The notes below the pieces were generated by a model. That model was not told where the DNA came from. It was given only the letters and a program-made list of their open reading frames with translations, and did not search any database. A DNA stretch of 64,000 bases from Apostichopus japonicus (taxonomy: Eukaryota > Echinodermata > Holothuroidea > Aspidochirotida > Stichopodidae): NCBI RefSeq assembly GCF_037975245.1, contig NC_092580.1, positions 28,547,501-28,611,500 of the forward strand. Reading direction: 5' to 3'. A program made the translations under genes and the position numbers. Of the stretch, positions 46,319 to 58,769 are shown piece by piece (position 1 is the first letter of the stretch; each line of letters opens with the position of its first letter).

Positions 46319-47611
46319 ATCTCATATGTTATGTATCGTGCGTTTAGTGTCAACCGGTAGCATTACAAATTGCACTTTGGACCCTCAAGGAATGAAAAAG
46401 AGAGAACTCGTTTTAAGTGCATTCCAATTAATGGCAGCATGTCTATATACATGTCCAAATTCTGTCGGAAAGTTTTTAAAATTTAAGAAAGCCTCTAAAT
46501 GACTTCCGAATTCATCGATATGTTAGCATATAACACTTTAACTTACTCAAATCACTTACGAAATTTCAGTGTTTCAGCCTAATCAAAAGGGAAAAATTGC
46601 AATGAGGCAGATATTTGAACACGATGGCATAAAGCGACAGCATCTTTCTATGGCTGTAGCAAGGCCGTAGCAAGGCTGTAGCAGGCTTGTAGCAGGCATG
46701 CACTGTCATGATAGCCCAATGAAGCTTATGAAGCTTACGGCCGGACAAACAATCAAAGAAATAAACCATGCCCTATATAGGCCTACCAAGTACCATGCAG
46801 TAATGGTACATGCAGTAACGTTCAAACATTGAACAATATCACTTTAACTCTCCTAACGTGGGTCAGAGACATTCGTAGAAGGAAAGATATTCCGATATTT
46901 CATTCATTTGGGAATACAAATGCAAAAAAGCAGTTAAACTGTCAACATGCTGCAGATTATTTCAGTTATCTATCAATTTTAATGGTTCGACGCAAGGGAG
47001 CAATCACGCTATGATAAATATGAACTCTCAGCCTTTTAAAGGTAATTCCATGGACGTTTGAAATGACGGTAGGCAGTCAGTTCGTACATCGGTATCAATT
47101 AGTTCGAGCCTAATGTTCATGCGCTCTTTTACGAGAGAAAACTTCTAGGAAACATCCTGAATGAATCATTCAATTACAATCAAAACGCATGGTCCTTTAT
47201 TCCGCTCCTTCAAATTTATCTTATGAAGTATTGAGTAATAGTGTTTGGAACATCTTTGCACATAGATTGGTAAAAGTGTATCAATTCTACCAGATTAAAG
47301 TAATTTGGCATGAAAATTTCTCTTCTGCAAGTACATTTCAATCCAATCAGAGAATAAATGGAGAGGGGTGGGGGGGGGGGGTGGATATTAAGCATGTAAT
47401 ATTTCTCTTGACTTCTATACTTCCATAATTGACTCAGCATATAGCCTAATTGATATTTACCGAAGAATTAATACATTAAATACAATTGTAAGTGATTAGA
47501 AAGTGTATTTTTGACTTAAATTAACAAACGCGAAATCGACCTTAAATCTAGCACTTTTGCTAATGGATTGAATGTGTTTTGTGTATTGTGTAAAATTTGT
47601 ATAGCTAGATT
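46319..47611. repeat. Transposon-free version of the post-transposon segment
   Basis: From about 46431 it is paralogous to 32059-33330 but lacks both the CAGGGACG element at its left and the 179-bp MITE. It lacks the MITE at 49108 too (uninterrupted CATTCAATTACAATC near 47167). A G run lies at about 47370-47381. Confidence 0.7.
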
Positions 47612-48892
47612 CAGGGACGTAGCTAAGGCATGGTGATTGGGGGTTTAGTGGCTGAAATTCCAACTGGATGGGTTTTGGAGCCAGAAAATTCCGAGTGCTG
47701 CCTTGTACCCCCGCACTATACTCGTCAACGATACGGTCAGTGACAGTCAGACACCCTATCTTTCGCGACTGCACTTATGTTCCAAACTTTTCTCGGTACA
47801 TTTGTACCACTGGCTCTCACTTCACAAACTTATCAATCACTCTATCTGGTTAGGCGAGTAAGCAACTGAGTACAAGTTATCTGCTTGATAAGCTACATAG
47901 ACTACTGACTAAAAAAGCTATGTTAATGTAACAAAGGGAAAAGTTTTTTTCAACAAATTATATTCGACGACATAGTGAATTACCCAACAATACAGTGCTT
48001 TTTCCTAGCGCGCTTAATATTATTTTCTTGGGGTGGGGGTGGGGCTATTTATCACTCACATGAATAAAAACAAATGTTCACTTCATTCCAACTGAGCATT
48101 TGGAATGATGTGAACAATTAAACATTTTGCAGAAAAATGTTGAGTTGACGTTATACGATAAGTTGTCAATTAAACATTTTGCAGAAATTTTTTCAATTGC
48201 TCAATTGGAATGAAGTGAACAATTGAACATTTTGCCAAAAATGTCCAATTGACGAGATAAGATAAGTTGTCAATTAAACATTTCCCTAAAAATTTTTCAA
48301 TTGCTCATATGGAATGAAGTGAACAATTGAACATTTTACAGCAAAAAAATGACTAATTGACGAGATTTGATTAGTTTTCAATTAAAAATTTTTCACAAAT
48401 TTGTTCAATTACTCATTTAAAGCAAGTAAGCAATGCAACATTTTCCTGTTTTTTATAACATTTTATCTTGTTATCTAAACAATTTACAGAAAAATTTCAC
48501 CTCATGGGCAAAGTTTTTCTTATGTTGATGGCATTTTTAAGCTTCCGTAGATTAGCATTGAGCGTTTTAATCGTATATGTTGTGCAGCAGTTCTATTAGG
48601 CACTTTTTTTTAGAGTATTCAAAATCATACGAAGTTTTGTATGGTGGAGTATAAAGATCACGAGATACAATTTCTCAATTTGAAAAGGAAAACATGGTAA
48701 ATATGACTGATTAAAGGTCAATTTTGACCGAAAGTTTTAGGTCACTCACAAATTACAAGAATATATGAAAATTAGAGTGCGACAGTAGGGAATTCCGACT
48801 GTCGCACTCAAATTTTCCAACTATCGTCAGTTTTACCAAGATTGGGGGTGACACACCCCCTACACCACCCCCCCCCTCTAGCGACGTCCCTG
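47612..48892. mobile_element. CAGGGACG-family DNA transposon, copy 2
   Basis: Ends and interior match 30859-32058. The right flank is GCCGCATG, as expected from the original target duplication. The left flank is GCTAGATT, which does not match, so the left side was replaced by recombination. Confidence 0.85.
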
Positions 48893-50329
48893 GCCGCATG
48901 TCTATATATGGCCAAATTCTGCAGGAAAGCTTTTACACTTTTAGAACGTTACCTCTAAATGACTTCCGAATTCATTGATATGTCAGGATATATAACACTT
49001 TAACTTGCGCAAATCACTTACGAAATTTCAGGCCTACTCAAAGAGGGAAATTGCGCTCTTTAACGAGAGAAAACTTCTAGGAAACATCCTGAATGAATCA
49101 TTCAATTCAAGGGCGGCGGAACCGGGGGGGGGGGGCACAGGGGGCACGTGACCCCCACTTTTCCTCAGGTTAAAAATGTGCCCTTTCTCTACATAAAAAT
49201 TTCGAAATAAAAAAGAGTTTGCAAAGCGAAACCCACGTCGAATGAAATATTTCGGGAAGTTTTAAATGTTTACTACCACAGGCGGGGGGGGGGGGGGCTG
49301 TAACGACTTGCCCGAAAAATCATTACCAAAATTTTCGCGCGCTACGCGCGCGTTCGACATGTTAATGTGCATATCATATAGGCATGCGTTGGTTATTACA
49401 TCGCTTGCCAATAACATACAATCATTTGCCGTGTTATAACCGTTCCAAATTGGTTATAATTATTGGGAAAGTCGTTACAATAATAATGATCATAATAATA
49501 TCAGTTTAACCATTGAAAAACACATAGAAAATTATTTTTCTTTCAGTATTTTGACATATTTCATTTGCTTTCATGCATGTATCGATCGCGTGTGCAGGGA
49601 CTTGGACTTTATAATGATTTCACCTCATTTTGTCTTTTTCCTTGTTTCCCAATTTGCACATTAGATATTGCAGTGCTAGTATGCATTGTTTCCTTGAGGG
49701 GGGGGGGGCGTTGATGGAGTGATGTGTATACGCAAAAAAGATACTACAATAAGAGTTAAAAAGGGTACTAAATATCAGGCTGCATCAGTCCAATCGAATT
49801 TCTGCAAAGTGCCCTTCGACGTTGGTGCCCCCCCAGATTAAAAGTGCTTCCGCCGCCCTTGATTCAATTACAATCAGAACGCATGATCCTTTGTTCCGCT
49901 CTTTCACATTTATCTTATAAAGTATTGAGTAATAGTGATATGGAACATCTTTGCACATAGATTGGTAAAATGTATCAATTCTACCAGATTAAAGTAATTT
50001 TGGCATGAAAATTTCTCTTCTACGAGTAGAATAAATGAGGAGGGTGGGGGGGGGGGTGGATATTTAGCATGTTACATATCTCCTGACTTCTATACTTCCA
50101 TAATTGACTCAGCACATAGCCTAATTTATATTAACCGAAGAATTAATACAATTGTAAGTGATTAGAAAAGCGTAATTTTGACTAAACGCGAAATTGGCCT
50201 AAAATCTGGCACTTTTGTTAATGGATTGAATATATCTTGTGTATTTAGTAAAATTTGTATAGCTAGATTATGGAAGTTATAATGAATATTTAGGTAAAAC
50301 TGAATAAAAGGAATTTTCTAAAAACTCAC
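48893..50329. repeat. Second post-transposon segment of unit B
   Basis: Paralogue of 32059-33330 and 46431-47611, with an internal deletion after GAGGGAAATTG and the MITE at 49108-49861 inserted. No gene. Confidence 0.7.
49108..49861. mobile_element. hAT-like MITE, CAAGGGCGGCGG family, 754 bp
   Basis: The ends CAAGGGCGGCGGAAC and CTTCCGCCGCCCTTG carry the perfect 8-bp duplication ATTCAATT (49100-49107 and 49862-49869). The interior differs from the 458-bp copies: it has a G run at about 49285-49297 and a CGCGCGCTACGCGCGCG palindrome near 49336. Two paralogous sites (near 32930 and 47167) are empty, confirming the insertion. Confidence 0.93.
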
Positions 50330-51142
50330 ACTAACTCTGGTCTATGTTTAGTTGGAATAAACCCAGTGAAACTTATGGTGGATCTGCCCTCTATACACTC
50401 CAACAGAAACTTTCTATTGAAAAATTGCCAAGAGAAGGACAAGCACATGGGAACACGATAAAATGAGAAATGCATAGAATGGCAGTACATAGGGTAACTT
50501 GGATTGGTTCATTACCAACTATGACTAATGGAGATCATCAATAAATCAGAAAGGGATTTCGGCATAAATTATGTCTGGGTAGAACTAAGTCACTTGAAGA
50601 CTATTTTGCTAAATAAACTATTAAAGTAAGTTTATCTCCGCTTGACCCGAGATGACTGATTGCCTTAGTCAGCTCTATATAGAATGTAGCAGTGGAATCT
50701 TTCAGAACCTGCGAAGGGGGTAACAGCGTTCACAAACACTTTCATGGAGAGACAGGAAAACTTCTCTGTTCTTTCAATGTGTAAATCTGTGACGTGTGAA
50801 ACGAATAAAATAAATGAAAATAAGTTCTATGAACTAATTTAAAAAAACGTTTTTTATTGCGTTGCCAGTCTTCATTAATCACTTCATTCCGAGAAATGGA
50901 GTTGCGCTAAGGTGCGTGCCCCCCCCCCTCCAATAAAAAAAAAAGTGCGCGTGTGTTTCTCCTGGGTGGGAAGGAAACTTTGTATGCTGATGATCGTAAA
51001 GCACCAATTAGCATTAATCTTGCGCGCCAAAGGTGTTGCTTTTATTTTGCATCACCACCCTGGTACACACATAGAGTAAAACTTCAAAAAAGAAAATATT
51101 GATGAATCTACTGGATAATGATTGTGCACTAGTGATTTGCAT
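50330..51142. other. Sequence found only in unit B, no gene recognised
   Basis: AT-rich; contains a C run near 50920 followed by an A run. No match to unit A was seen. Confidence 0.4.
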
Positions 51143-51268
51143 TAGTCAAGCACTCTTTTGGACCGGGTTAGACGCATAATGGTACCCCTCAACAATGTCC
51201 ATAGAATGCATATGACCCATTGGTTGGGTGGTCCAAGGCGTGCTGGTCTTGACTGGTGCCCAATTATA
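51143..51268 (-). repeat. Isolated inverted 179-bp satellite fragment
   Basis: GGACCGGGTTAGACGCATAATGG and GGTGGTCCAAGGCGTGCTGG on the plus strand are the reverse complement of the satellite words CATAATGCGTCTTGCCCGGTCC and CCAGCACGCCTTGGACCACC. It is a single, diverged monomer in opposite orientation to all three arrays. Confidence 0.9.
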
Positions 51269-51339
51269 TTTATAGGCACATTTACATACATACAGAACAA
51301 TCCCGCAAGTTGCACACTTGCTGCTGTGTGCAGTAATTT

Positions 51340-54046
51340 GTATGACTACAGTGTCAGTTACCCACAGGAGTAAACCAGCTTAGTAAGCATTAAAACGCTG
51401 CACCTGTTACCAACGAATACAAAATACAACCACGAACGTGCGCTGTATACATAAGGTGATGTCATGTCCGTTGAAAAATTGATTGTTGTTTTATTTTATA
51501 ACGTTCGAAAAAAGATAAAAGTTGCTACTCTTTTGGTGGGAGAATATAGATCATATTCGTGTATGCTTGGTGAGACAAGTAATTTCGTGCCGCTGCAGTA
51601 CGGAAACCCCGACAGGCCGTTCTGCTCTCTTAACTTTCGGTGTTTGTGTAGGTTAAATTGTGTTATCATGCGTTGATCAGGTTTCGGATACAATGTAGCG
51701 TAGTATCCAATTTCCAGTTTATTTGCCAAAGACCTAATCGTTGTTGCAGTAGTGGTTAGCGTGTGCTCCCCCAATTGTTTTAGCAGCTACCCTTTCCACG
51801 ATCCCTCATAACAAGGCTGTATGCTTTTTTTGTTGCTTTAATGCAGCGATAATTCTTCTCTTGTGTTGAGATATATAGCCTACCGTGTTTGTTTAGGTTC
51901 GTGGTGGATAAGAAAATACGACAGGAAAATAAATGAGAAGTTCACCTGCGGCAGAAATGCAGCATTCTTCCACTGAAAATTTGGTACCTTTTCACAAACG
52001 GTAGGTTTTACATTACAACTGCCGAAATGTTGGGGGAAATTCCCATAGTTTGGTGAAGGTTTACAGAATTTTGCAAATTAGCGTCCTATTCCATTGGGGT
52101 AACGTTACGATTGGTCAATATAATTAAGGTGTGTCGTGGGTCGTCTATCGTGGGCACAAATTCGTCCACCATAGTATTAACCTGGACAAGATTACATAGT
52201 TCACCCAAATATTCCTTATTGCACTTATATCAGTTTGCATGTACAAGGCTTGTTTGTATTTTCTGCTGCAGAGTCCGACTCGCAAAGAGATGAAATCTCA
52301 TGCAAAACAGAAATGAATAAACATTGTTGAAATCTCTGTGTACGTTTTGTAGTGCATGAAGCATAAATAGAGCCAAAAGGGAAAGGGAGAATCCTTGCTT
52401 TTACCGTGAGAGGAGGAGGACTACACTGTGTAAGGTAAAGTAGAATTCTATGGTGTTCGGGTAGGAGGAGGCCGGGAGGGTGTTTAATGCGCTCACCTAA
52501 GCAAGAGTAGGGCTTTTGGGTACCTGGTGTGAGGGGTGTGTGGGTGTGGGGGGGGGGCACATTTTCGTCACCATTTTGAGAAAACTTTGTTTCAGTAAAG
52601 GGGAATTAGATGCAAAATGGTTCTATCAGTTGATTTACTTCCAGTACCTTCCTAAATACGATATGCCTTTGGAAGAAACTTACGCGACAGCTCAGAGCCA
52701 CACGTCCTTCAATGTTTAACGTTCTTCTGTCCTTCATTGATGTACTCTCTTCGCTTCTTCTTATATGCGATAGTTGCACACGTTCTTATTGAAACTGTCA
52801 ATATCATCCCGATGATTTATGGCCGTACACGGATCCTCGCCTTGCCAGGAATTAATGACACAGAAAAGCATAAGAAACAACGGAAACTTTCTTGATTTGT
52901 TCTCACCGAAATGGTACTCCATTTATCTTAAACTATTAAAAATTTTCTTAGTTAGATTTGGATTTTCCCACACCAACGTTCCTCCTGTGAAGTACGCGTT
53001 CGACACTAACGTAACGTCTGTTAACGGGATGCTCACTTGAGGCTTCCGTACATAAAAATATATTACCGTATGAATTTTCAATGTCACTGTGTAGAGTTTA
53101 TCATTTACATTAAGCTGAACTTAGTGAACATGGGGTGTTTTCTGGTGCGATTTACACCCCTTCCCCCAGCTGGTGAGTTAACTTTACAACACAGCTTTCT
53201 TTTCTTTCAATAACTTTCCAATATTTGGAAATTCCATCACTGTTTATGTTAAGATAATGTTTAAAGTATTAACATGTTAATGATATATGATTATTTTAAT
53301 TATAGGCCTCTACATTGTAGAGAGTTTATCTAATCCTATCACTTAGCCAGTAGCCTCGCGATTTGTAAATCATAAGATATCTTACGGTACAATATTAAAT
53401 ATTAAAAGTTAAAGAAATATTAAAAGTTATATTCACATCAGGACCTAAGCTCTGAGGCCGGTGTCACGTGGTCGGCATTCAAGTGATGTAAATTCAAAGT
53501 TCTCAGTTCCAGTGCTCCTTCGTTTCACAATTTTGGATTAAAGAAAACTTTTGATGATGGAACGTTTTATCTTTGTTTTAAAAAAGAAAGAAAGGAAGGG
53601 AAAGGAGGAACTACGTAGTTGATACGAGCCATAATTATAACTATGAAGAGACGTACAAAATTGTGATTGTCTGATATGAAAGACATGAAAGCATTGACTC
53701 AAATTTATGTCCTTGCTTTATATCTCTCTGTCTGTCTAAAGAAATGAAACCCTCTGTCTTACAATAAATGTTTGAAATCAAGTAGGCTGGTATAAAATTC
53801 CCTACACCAGACAGTAACCAATGGCGACGGTAGTCCCATAAAGTGCTTCAAATTCTTTTCTTACTTGATATGATCTAATGTTAATATGGTGAGATACTTC
53901 CTCCTTGCCAGTGGATGCGTAAACTGGCCACCTCTACTCACTTTCAGTTCTGGCTTTAGATCGTTTTCTACTGATGCACCCCATCCCCAATCTTGATTCC
54001 TACACAGAGAAATACATCTTTTGCCCAAACTTCACTTTTGATGTTG
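51340..54046. repeat. Unit B copy of the exon 1 block
   Basis: Paralogous to about 33331-36042 with only scattered differences after 52,020. The 97-codon frame at 34026 is broken by TGA in this copy, which argues that it does not encode a protein. Confidence 0.8.
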
Positions 54047-57000
54047 CTGAAATCCAAGGGCGTAGGAACCGGGGGGCTGGGGCGCCAGCCCCCCCAGTGA
54101 AATATATTGGGCGGAAGTATCATTCCTCCCCCCCCCTAGCTCCGCAAGTCAGAAAACCCCTTTTTCATTTCCAAATGAGAAAAAAATCTCATTTGGAGCA
54201 CCAAATTACATCTAAGGCCAGGTGAAAATGCAAAATTATTTACAAAACTGGAGTGGGTGTTGAAGTGTGCTATATTGCACCAAATTGCGTCTGAGTCCAC
54301 CTAGAAATGCAAAAAAAAAATCCAAAGGGGGACACCCCTCCCCTTATACCCCTCCCCCAGGCCGGCCATCAGTCTTCAGCTCCCCCCACCCCAGGCGCGG
54401 CGGAACGGGAAAATTATTGGGGGGGGGGGGGCTAATGTGTGCATGGAGACTATCTAAGCGGAGCGCCACCATCGGTTGGCGCAGAGCGTACAAGAAAATT
54501 TTGTGTTTTTTCGAACACCCAGATGGCCGGAAACGGCACTTCCCGGGTGTTTTATGCTGCGAATACCTAGCCCTAAAATATGGGTCTCAAGCCTGCAATT
54601 TCTCATATTGCACGTAAAAGTCTGTAAAAACATTGTAATTTGTATATTCGATGGTGTTTTAAGAGAGTAGCTATTACTCGTAGTGTACTCGCAAAGACGT
54701 TTTTGAGTGTAGTAAGGGCAGTGGCGGAGCTAGGGGTATTGGTCAGGGGGGGGGCAAGAATGGTCTGTAGGGGCGCTTTCGACACTATCTAAGCGGAGCG
54801 CCACCACAGGTTGGCGCGGAGCGTACAGAAAAGTTTTGATTAAAGATACTCCCTAGATTGCAGGAAATGACCCTTTCCGGCCCCTACTAATTTGCAGATA
54901 AACGGACAATAAATAGGTGTCGTCGCCATTGTGTCGGAAAATTACACCAACAGAATATGACAAATGTCAATAGGTATATGAGAGCGCAACAAAATAGTCA
55001 ATAATCGCGAATAAGTAAAAAGTAGTGAAAAGCTGAAAAGGGCGCCAGCAGTCCATTTGAGTCCATCGGGGGGGGGGGGGGCATCCGCCCCCTGACTGTA
55101 TATATGAACGCTCCGCCACTAAGAAAGGGGATGTTGGACTGGCTGAAATGAGGCAAGACATTGGCCTAAGACGAAGTTGTGTTACGCTTACCGGTACTCA
55201 CACTCACTGCTTCCACTTTTCACGGGGCGTGAAGACGCGGTTGGGGTGACAATGTGGTCTATAGCCAGGGGACGGGCCGAGGGTCCCCCAGCAATTACTA
55301 AAATTATTGTACCTATATAGTATACGTGTGCATCGGACAGATCGACAAGTATGCATTGAAAAATGGGCAGATGCACGTTTCGGAGCCTTGGTAAATATTG
55401 GGGGGGGGGGGGGGGCTTATCATGAATTTGCCCCCTCAACTTTTTCATTGGGGGGCTGAGCCCCCCAAGCCCCCCCGGTTCCGCCGCCACTGCCCCACCC
55501 CCACTCAAAGTATCTTCCTACGCCACTGCTGAAATCGGTCTTCAATAGGCCATATCGATACTTGGCCTGATGCCAAATCGGGTAAAGTTCACAGGCAAAG
55601 CACAGGGAAGATATTTTAGTGAGATATTGGGTGCGGGGACAGTTGACTGAACAAATAAACAAAGGTGGTGTTTAACAATAGGAAAGTATGTGTTTGACAA
55701 AGGTAAAACATTGTACGAAGACAAGATTTCACTACTTCATGGACTCGTTTTTGAGAAACAAAGTAGTCGAATTTTCAAAACAAATATGTAAATGTAGAGT
55801 AAAGCAGTACACATTTGAGAAATCGTTTGAGACATACAACAACAACAAAAAATCGGTATATGTAGTTTCGAAATTTAAAGGGGGAAAAGTACTAGTCTCA
55901 ATTATTTACAATTTCTTATGTTCTATCTGGGCCACTATAAAATTCGAATGGAGAGGCTCGTAAAACCGCGCCCATTTCTGCCCACCTTTCCCACTATTTG
56001 TTAGCTTACAAGGGCGGCGGAACCGGGGGGGCACAGGGGGCACGTGCCCCCCACTTTTCCTCAGGGTTAAAAATGTGCCCTTTTTCTACATAAAAATTGA
56101 GGTGTCTCAAGTTAGCAAGAGGCCAGGGAACCGGAATGAACACTCGGGAAGGGCCGTTTCTGGCCATCTGAGGGGTTTGTAAAACCAAAAATTTTCTTGT
56201 ACGCTCAGCGCCTACCGATGGTGGCGCTCCTCTCAGATAGTCGTGCATACAAGTTTGGATATTGCAGAGCTAGTATGCATATTTTCTATGAAAGGGGAGG
56301 GGGGGGGGCGTTGATGGAGTGATGTGTGTACGCAAAAAAGATAATACAATAAGAGTTATAAAAGGGTACTAAATATAAGGCTACATCAGTCCAATCGAAT
56401 TTCTGCAAATTAAGTGCCCTTTGATGTCGGTGCCCCCCCCCCCAGATTAAAAGTGCTTCCGCCGCCCTTGTTAGCTTATCATAACCACGCCTCTTATTAT
56501 AATTTGGAAAGATATTCTTCAAATATTTCAAGGTATAAGTTATTCTGTAACACAAAGAGAGCATGGCAATATATGGGGAAGAGGACCCAAACATTCCCGT
56601 CATTGAAGGTTGGCATATAGACTTTGGATGTTCAAAATTCTTTTTTGATTCAGATTTAATTTAAGTTCGTTATTGTTTATTCGATTTTGTTGTTAGGTTT
56701 GCTACAATGCAGCTTCATGCAGCCCCCCTCCCCATCCCTTCGGACCCGCCCACCATATGGGACCTACAAATACGTTCCACGGAAATTTAATTCTTCTCTC
56801 CACATATATTTTTGTGTTTTAAACGAGAAACAAAGATAAAAAACAAAGACGCCAAATTCAAAATTTTCCGGGGACTTCGTCGCCTGTTACCCATTTGTCT
56901 TAGTTATTTTCATAATTCGTTTCTTTATGTTAGTTATTTGTGTACTCTATGTACAGGGAGTGTCTCACTAGATAAGCCCACAACGATTTTTTTGATACAC

Positions 57001-58686
57001 TTGCTTTCACATTCCATAACTCTCTGCATTAGCTAATTAAAATGTGTACATGTTGTGAGAAAAAAACAAATAAATAAACGAAACGAAACGATAATGTGGT
57101 CGTTTATGGCGTTATTCGGTTTTCACTTAAGATACTGATGTTTTATGTCAAATCGAAATGTTTAAATCGGATTTGTTCACCCCTAATTTCAACTTTCATC
57201 TAAAACATATGATATTTTGCTATTAAATGGTGACGTTTTACTTTGAAGTTTTAAACGTGTTTTTTCCTTATTTATAGCTCATTTTAGCATGAACACCTAT
57301 ATTTGAGTAATTGTGACATCTCAATTACACTCGTGAGATTAGACGTGTTTGCTATATCATCCTTTCTCTTTGAGTCGCTTCATTGATATTTCTGATCTGG
57401 TCTTTACATTCTCTGTTTTTCATATACTTTTCCAGTCCAGTGTACTGAGGATAATGATATCCAGGATGTCCGAAATATTAGGATCCTACTTGGTCTCCAG
57501 ATCCATCCTCCCAGGGTTCAATCAGTTCCTACAGAGTTTGGTACGCCGTCATGTTTGTTAAATGTTCATCTTATTGCAGGATATGTAAAGCATTAACAGA
57601 TTATTCTTACCAGGATTTTAGTATCTTGATATATCATAATCCAAGAAATTAGAAACTTCACTTCAAGTAATATGTTAATATCCCTGCTTTCTCTGCCAAC
57701 ATATTGGCTTCATTAAAGTAAGATTACAAGAAATATTAAGTTGTTAAAGCAAACTTACTAGTTCCACGATCCATCGCTATAGTTACTACGTATAATTATC
57801 ATGCATATTCATTAACTGCAATATATTGAACAGCCAGTTGGTACAAATTTTCCAATGCTTCACCACGTTATTGTCTTATATTGAACAGCCGTTTTAAACT
57901 TTATCAAGTATAAGCGAGGTGTTCACACATCGTCAATGCGATTGCTTTGAAGCAGGATATGAAAGTACATCAATACCAAATATTGTCCCAACTGAGTGAT
58001 ATTAAATAAACCACTGTATCAATGTAACCACATATGTAATCAATTTAACCACGACTTCAAGTTTCCTTAATATTCGATTCGTATCTCGTAACGTTAACAA
58101 TTCCCGAACGTTTACTATCAAACCTAACCCCTAAAACATTGATTCATCCTCAAGTTTCCTTAATATTCGGTTCGTATCCCGTAACGTTAACAATTCCCAA
58201 ACGTTTCCTTACTAAAGTATCATATTTAATCAAGGTTGGGCGAAATGACCAGGCTGGTTGGGGGAAATGACCAAGCTGGTTGGGCGAAATGACCAGGCTG
58301 GTTGGGCGAAATGGTAAGGTTGGGCGAAATGGCAGTTGGGCGAAATGGTTGTTAGGCGAAGTCCTTCCGTCGAGTACTTGTAAGTCAAGTACATCCGGGT
58401 ACTTCGGGTTTCGAGTTACAAGCTCTAGTCCGATTACTGTTTTAATAATCCAAGTACCGAAATGGAGTACTTTTTCATCCGGCTTCTTTTTCGAGTACTT
58501 TTTCGAGTTCCATATAAAAATTCCGTTACGTTAATGTTCAAAGATTAGTATTGTAAGCAAACGAAAATTAATAACCTGACATCGTTGTCTTTGATTGTTA
58601 TAGATGAGTTAAGCCCAGCAATGTCTACTGACCGTTGTTCATCTGAAAATGGACGCTTGGTAACCCATCCCACCGACAACCATTGA
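53130..58686 (+). CDS. Candidate three-exon gene of unknown function, copy B
   Basis: Paralogue of the candidate gene in unit A. Exon 1 is 53130-53172 (identical MGCFLVRFTPLPPA, G/GTGAGT). Exon 2 is 57436-57540, reading V-QCTEDNDIQDVRNIRILLG. Exon 3 is 58604-58686, reading DELSPAMSTDRC and ending HPTDNH. AATAAA follows at 58733-58738. All splice sites, both phase-1 introns and all frames are kept without indels. Exon 3 differs from copy A by two synonymous changes (CTA/TTA, TCC/TCT) and two replacements (I/M, Y/H). Only one middle exon is present here. The function is unknown, and the prediction rests on internal consistency only. Confidence 0.33.
54392..55492. mobile_element. hAT-like element, middle member of the nest (unit B)
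   Basis: Copy of 36385-37473, with CCCCACCC on both sides. The homopolymer G runs are longer here than in unit A. Confidence 0.82.
54719..55121. mobile_element. hAT-like element, innermost member of the nest (unit B)
   Basis: Copy of 36711-37108, with AGTAAGGG and AGAAAGGG flanks. Confidence 0.8.
56009..56470. mobile_element. hAT-like MITE, CAAGGGCGGCGG family, unit B
   Basis: Same insertion as 37990-38447, with TTAGCTTA flanks. Confidence 0.92.
57436..57540 (+). other. Candidate exon 2, unit B copy
   Basis: Same length and splice sites as 39421-39525. It carries its own substitutions at the positions equivalent to 39459, 39462, 39463 and 39469. Confidence 0.38.
58234..58360 (+). repeat. 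Minisatellite, unit B copy
   Basis: Copy of the GGTTGGGCGAAATGACC array at 40219-40346. Confidence 0.88.
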
Positions 58687-58769
58687 ATCAATTAAATTGG
58701 ATTTTAGATTTTCTGAAATTTACTCAACGTAATAAACCGGATGGAGGACGGTATCACGCCAACAACATG

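Larger units (their letters stand above)
54055..55528. mobile_element. hAT-like element, outer member of the nest (unit B)
   Basis: Copy of 36051-37509, with CTGAAATC on both sides. Confidence 0.9.
55877..58546. repeat. Single copy of block Y in unit B
   Basis: Runs from AATTTAAAGGGGGAAAAGTA to GTTCAAAGATTA and continues directly into GTATTGTAAGCAAACG, which shows the unduplicated arrangement. Confidence 0.9.
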
